This document shows positions 52,381 to 64,000 of a stretch of DNA of 64,000 nucleotides, piece by piece. The DNA comes from Setophaga petechia. Its lineage: Eukaryota; Chordata; Aves; Passeriformes; Parulidae. The notes under the pieces are model-generated. The model worked only from the letters and a program-made list of their open reading frames with translations, was not told the DNA's origin and made no database searches. Each line of letters starts with the position of its first letter. The stretch's first letter is position 1. The translations under genes and the position numbers were made by a program. The DNA is taken from NCBI GenBank assembly GCA_024362935.1, contig JANCRA010000009.1, forward strand, positions 15,879,572 to 15,943,571, given 5' to 3'.

Positions 52381-55300
52381 GGATGTTTTAAATCTGGCTT
52401 AAGTCAGTCTGTCTGACTGTGAACATCATTGTGAATTTCTTCATAAAGATTATCATATTTGGGGACAGAGTGTGTATATCTTGCTATGGCAAGCATCTTA
52501 CTCTACATGGTGCTTAGACCATCAATGGTGGTTTTTTTCAGAAGAGGATACTTTTCCTTTGAGTCTAAGTATTAAACTGCAGTTTGCTTAACTAGCTCTC
52601 ATTTAAACGTATGTTGAATATTTCTTACTGTTTTCTGCTATTTGTTTTAATTCTTTTCAACATGATATACATTCAAATACTCAATGGTCTCAGCAAAGAC
52701 TAAAAGCATTTGCATTTAATGCATATTAAAAAGCATGTGCATTTAATACATATTCTCTTAAAAAGGAGAATTGGTCAAAAAGTCTGTTGAATATTTTAGC
52801 AGCCACCCGTCAATTCTCTAAATCTTATCCATCTAACCAAATTTTACTTTTACATAAACTAGCATGTATGTCTTTATATAATCAGATTCACTGCTAGCTA
52901 AAATTTTTATACTTTAGGAAGTAAACATTCCTACTTTAATCCCCTTTGAATAAATACTCTAAATTCTTGATCACAGAAATTCTTAATCACCTCAAAAATA
53001 CTTCAGTGAATTTTCAGATTTATCCTTCTATTAATTGCTCCTATGTTGGATCTTCCTTTCTTATAGCCCAGCTGGACACCAATTAGAGTTGTGCAAATAA
53101 TCATCTTGCAGACAAAGATCTTCAAGGAATACGGTCTGCCTTTTATCTTAGAGATAAGAAAACTTATTTGGACAAAAATGGGATTTTTAATGAAGGACTT
53201 CTGGGAAAAATAAAGAAGGAAAAGCTAAATGATTTTACAATGTCATTAAGTTTATGAAACTGGCTTCAGGGTTTTCCCTGTGAAAACAAGATCAAACTCT
53301 TCTTAGAGTCATCATGCTTCCTTAGCACTGTTTTCTTCCTCCTATGCTTCTTATGAAAAACTACCATCACTTGAAAAGAAATATTAAAATGCTGATAAGA
53401 AACCCCTACATGATTTGACTTTGGAAAGCAGTAGTTTTCTAAATGGCAATTATCAGTGCTAAAGCAATGTATGAGGTACTGACACTGATCTGTTTCCTCA
53501 GAATGTTGTTCCAGTCTGAAAAAAGAGGTAGCACAAATACTCTCAGCTGCGACAGCTGTTCAGGTTAATGTTATAGACATAGTCTCTAAGCAGAATTTTG
53601 ACTGTAATTCTGTTTTCACACTGCATAAGCCATTTTGACTTTCACCATACTTCCATGCTTTCTGAGTGAAGCTGATTTCATGCTTAACAATGCAGAACAG
53701 CTTCATAATCCAACTATCTAAATACACTCCTGCAAGCTTTAGACATTTTAAACTGAACCCCTGACCTAAGCTACTGATGTTACTACTCCTTGGTGTAAAA
53801 AATTGAACTAAGACGAGGATCAGCAACCCATTCTACTGGAATCTGCTCTCACAAAACTTTCATGACTTTGGAAACCTTTTTTCTTTTTTTTAAAGTTTTA
53901 ATTTTTTTTCTTGAATTTTCTCCTGAAAAAGACATCTTACAAGGAGAATTTAGGATCTTCTGTAGGTTGAAATCTCCTTACATAATCCTTTGAAGACAGA
54001 TATCTTAAAAATCTGGTCCTACTTTTCAGCAGAGACAGTTGCAAACATGTTGCTCTTATTGACTTACTATCCGTGACTGAACCAGAACTGCAAAAGCTGA
54101 CTGTATTATTTTCATCTGCTGATGGGCTGTACATAGAAGCTTATGTTTACTTAGGTGAAACATAATATACTATTTGATACCAATGTTGCTCTTAACGATT
54201 TCATAATTCACTATATAGTCTAAATGTTTCTTTTATACATAATACATTTATCACCAATCAATATTGAAAAAGTTTAACAAGTTTTTTTGCACTAGGTTGA
54301 TTTATCATTGCTCTGGATATAAAATCAAAAGTGCTGCATTGCTCCTTTATTCTATGATTGAATAAGGCTTTGAAGTGGTTAAGAACAGAAATCTTGGAAA
54401 TCATAATTAGCACCCTTGTGGATGACCAAAGAAAGTTCCAGATATTTCAGTTTTGAAAGCTGATAAGCAAGATGTAACAATCACACTTGAATCATAGGAA
54501 TGATTTTAAGGAGAGGAGCTGTTCTAATGAAAATATTTACTATCTGTTTTGTACACATTGTTGCCTTGCATAGAAGCAACTCTCTCCACAACTTTCTTAA
54601 TTCTCTATGACTATTAAGCCTATACATTCCCAGAACTATGCTTTGCTTAGATTCCTTCCTTGCTGTCTGTTGGCCAACATCCTTCTGAGTCCTATTTCTC
54701 CTAGAAATATTAACAAAGCCATCACTTCCCTTAGATAAAATCTTATTTCCTTTTATGCCTTGTTTTGTTCCTGTTTGTTTATTTGTAAAAAGTAATTAAA
54801 ACAAAAGGGTTGTTTTTGTCATCCAGGGAGCCACTGAAGTAAAAAAAAGAGTAAAGAATATAATTGGGCTTTTTTTCTTTAATTATAGTCCCTATTATTT
54901 TGAAATTATTATTTCCCTGGCAAGCACTTTTGAAGTATTTGCATATAGTGAGACTTCTGAAAGCAGTGTAATTATGGGTTGCAGTACAAAACTCAACATC
55001 TACAGCGTTTTGATTTAAAAAACAATGTCCAGACAACTCCTCCAAGAGGTACTGCATGCAGATGAATTGAGAGGCATGTAGAAGCTTTAAAGCCAGAGTA
55101 ATCATGTTGGAATTTGCTCACATTTTATGTCTTTTTTGTATAACTGTGATTCATGAAGGAATGCATAATATGTGCCTATTATCTTCATAGGGGGTATTTC
55201 ACAGAAACTCAAGTAAAGATTTGTTTCACGTCTCTTGTGTGAATTACTTTTGTTGAAGACTGGGTATTTAAATCATTCTTAGTAACTTATTAAATTCTTT

Positions 55301-56546
55301 TAAAAGATAATTTGAATCACAATTTCCATGAGTTAAAGGGTATTTTTGTTATAATCTTGTGAGAGATGCTATATTATATTGTCATCTCTGGAACAATTCC
55401 AAGCTTATCTATAGGACTTCTTCACAATTGCAACTAGTCCTATTTATAAGAGGACTAGAGTTTTAAGACATAATTCCAGCATATTGGCAATTGTGGAAGA
55501 TATTAACTCTTTAGCAAAGGCTTGTGCATATCAAATAAGTATGCCACACACCTATTTATCACACATCTTTTGATAAATATTTAGCAGTATTTTCTTAAGA
55601 CAAGTCATGCAGATCTTTATGATTGACAGAACTAAAAAAGGGAATCTGAAAACATTTAAAGACTGAAGTGAGATTAATTGTATAATTATACGTTTTTAAG
55701 TGGAATAACAGGCTCCTTTATATATTTTTTTCCTTTTGTTTGAAAACAGTGAAGCTTGCAAAACATTATATGAATTGAAATGGCAATTCTTTAAACAAGA
55801 GTTGTCACAGAAGTTACACAATCTCAACAGCATTGAGAAGTTGCTCATCAATGCTCTGCTGGATTCCAATTTAGTAAACTACTTAAACATATCAGGTTAG
55901 GCTACAGTTAAATGAGCAGGAATTTATGCTTTGCTGCCTGAGGACCTTGTAAAAATGTGTTAAAAACTTGCTAGATTTTTCTCCAATGACAAATAAAGGT
56001 TAAAAAATAGTAACAAAGCTAAGAAAAATTCTGTCATGGCTCACACATATTATTGCCATTAATGCCTTAAAAATATGATTTAAAGAGTAAGGTCAGGTTA
56101 TTTTTTCTGCCAAGATCTCTCACTTATATCTTTCAAGATCTATTGATTTCACTGAGTAAACTGATGTATTTTACTGCTACCATAGATAGTAAAAGATATA
56201 AATGCCTGAGTTTTGAACCTGAATTTTTTCAGGATGTCTGCTTAAACACATTTTCTCAGAAACTGATTTGCAACTATCAATGGATATTTTCACAAGGAAA
56301 AAGGGTAACTTTTGCAGAGACCTTTTTTGCATAACTCTGCAATAAAGAAGTGCTTAAAATATTTGAAGAATTATTGCTTAACTGAGAAACTGAAAATATA
56401 CTGCTGCTTTTTACTAACAGCCAGATGGACTATTCAAATATGAACATAATAGTAATAAATAATCATGTGTTTAGTGCTTTATATTCTCAAATCTCTATAC
56501 AAATATTCATTACAATGTTTCCAAAGCAGTGGACAAGGAATAATCA

Positions 56547-64000
<7,454 letters not shown>

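Overview
The window is vertebrate nuclear DNA, almost certainly from a bird. It contains spliced genes with large AT-rich introns, many 3'-truncated CR1 (chicken repeat 1) LINE copies ending in the typical TTCTATGATTCTA-like tail, and LTR pieces of endogenous retroviruses. The order of bird was not determined.

Two protein genes are present in tail-to-tail orientation, the arrangement I recall for SACS and SGCG on human 13q12. On the + strand, positions 2317-13877 are the giant last coding exon of SACS (sacsin), one uninterrupted frame of 11,561 bases including the stop. It carries the second and third HSP90-like ATPase repeats, the J domain and the C-terminal HEPN domain. The earlier SACS exons lie to the left of the window and 1-2316 is intron. 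The 3' UTR probably runs to about 15.47 kb. About 5.3 kb of intergenic DNA follows in which I see no gene.

On the - strand, six exons of SGCG (gamma-sarcoglycan; exons 3 to 8 in human numbering) lie between 60350 and 21038. All have GT/AG borders, and their sizes are 102, 88, 120, 73, 124 and 174 coding bases. Together they encode 226 residues, the same number as human residues 66-291. Exon 2, with the start codon and membrane anchor, lies beyond 64000.

The SGCG introns hold the accessory content. This includes about ten CR1 pieces (one nested in another at 50.2-51.0 kb), an LTR-like insert inside a CR1 at 51.8-52.3 kb with a 6-base direct repeat, and a minus-strand LTR at 33.5-34.0 kb. That LTR has a tRNA-Lys-type primer-binding-site-like sequence on one side and a purine tract on the other. 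There are also several hairpins and tandem duplications. I see no RNA gene, CRISPR array or bacterial-type system.

Sacsin is a very large chaperone-associated protein linked to intermediate-filament and mitochondrial upkeep. Gamma-sarcoglycan is a muscle membrane glycoprotein of the dystrophin complex. They are neighbours but not known to work in one pathway.
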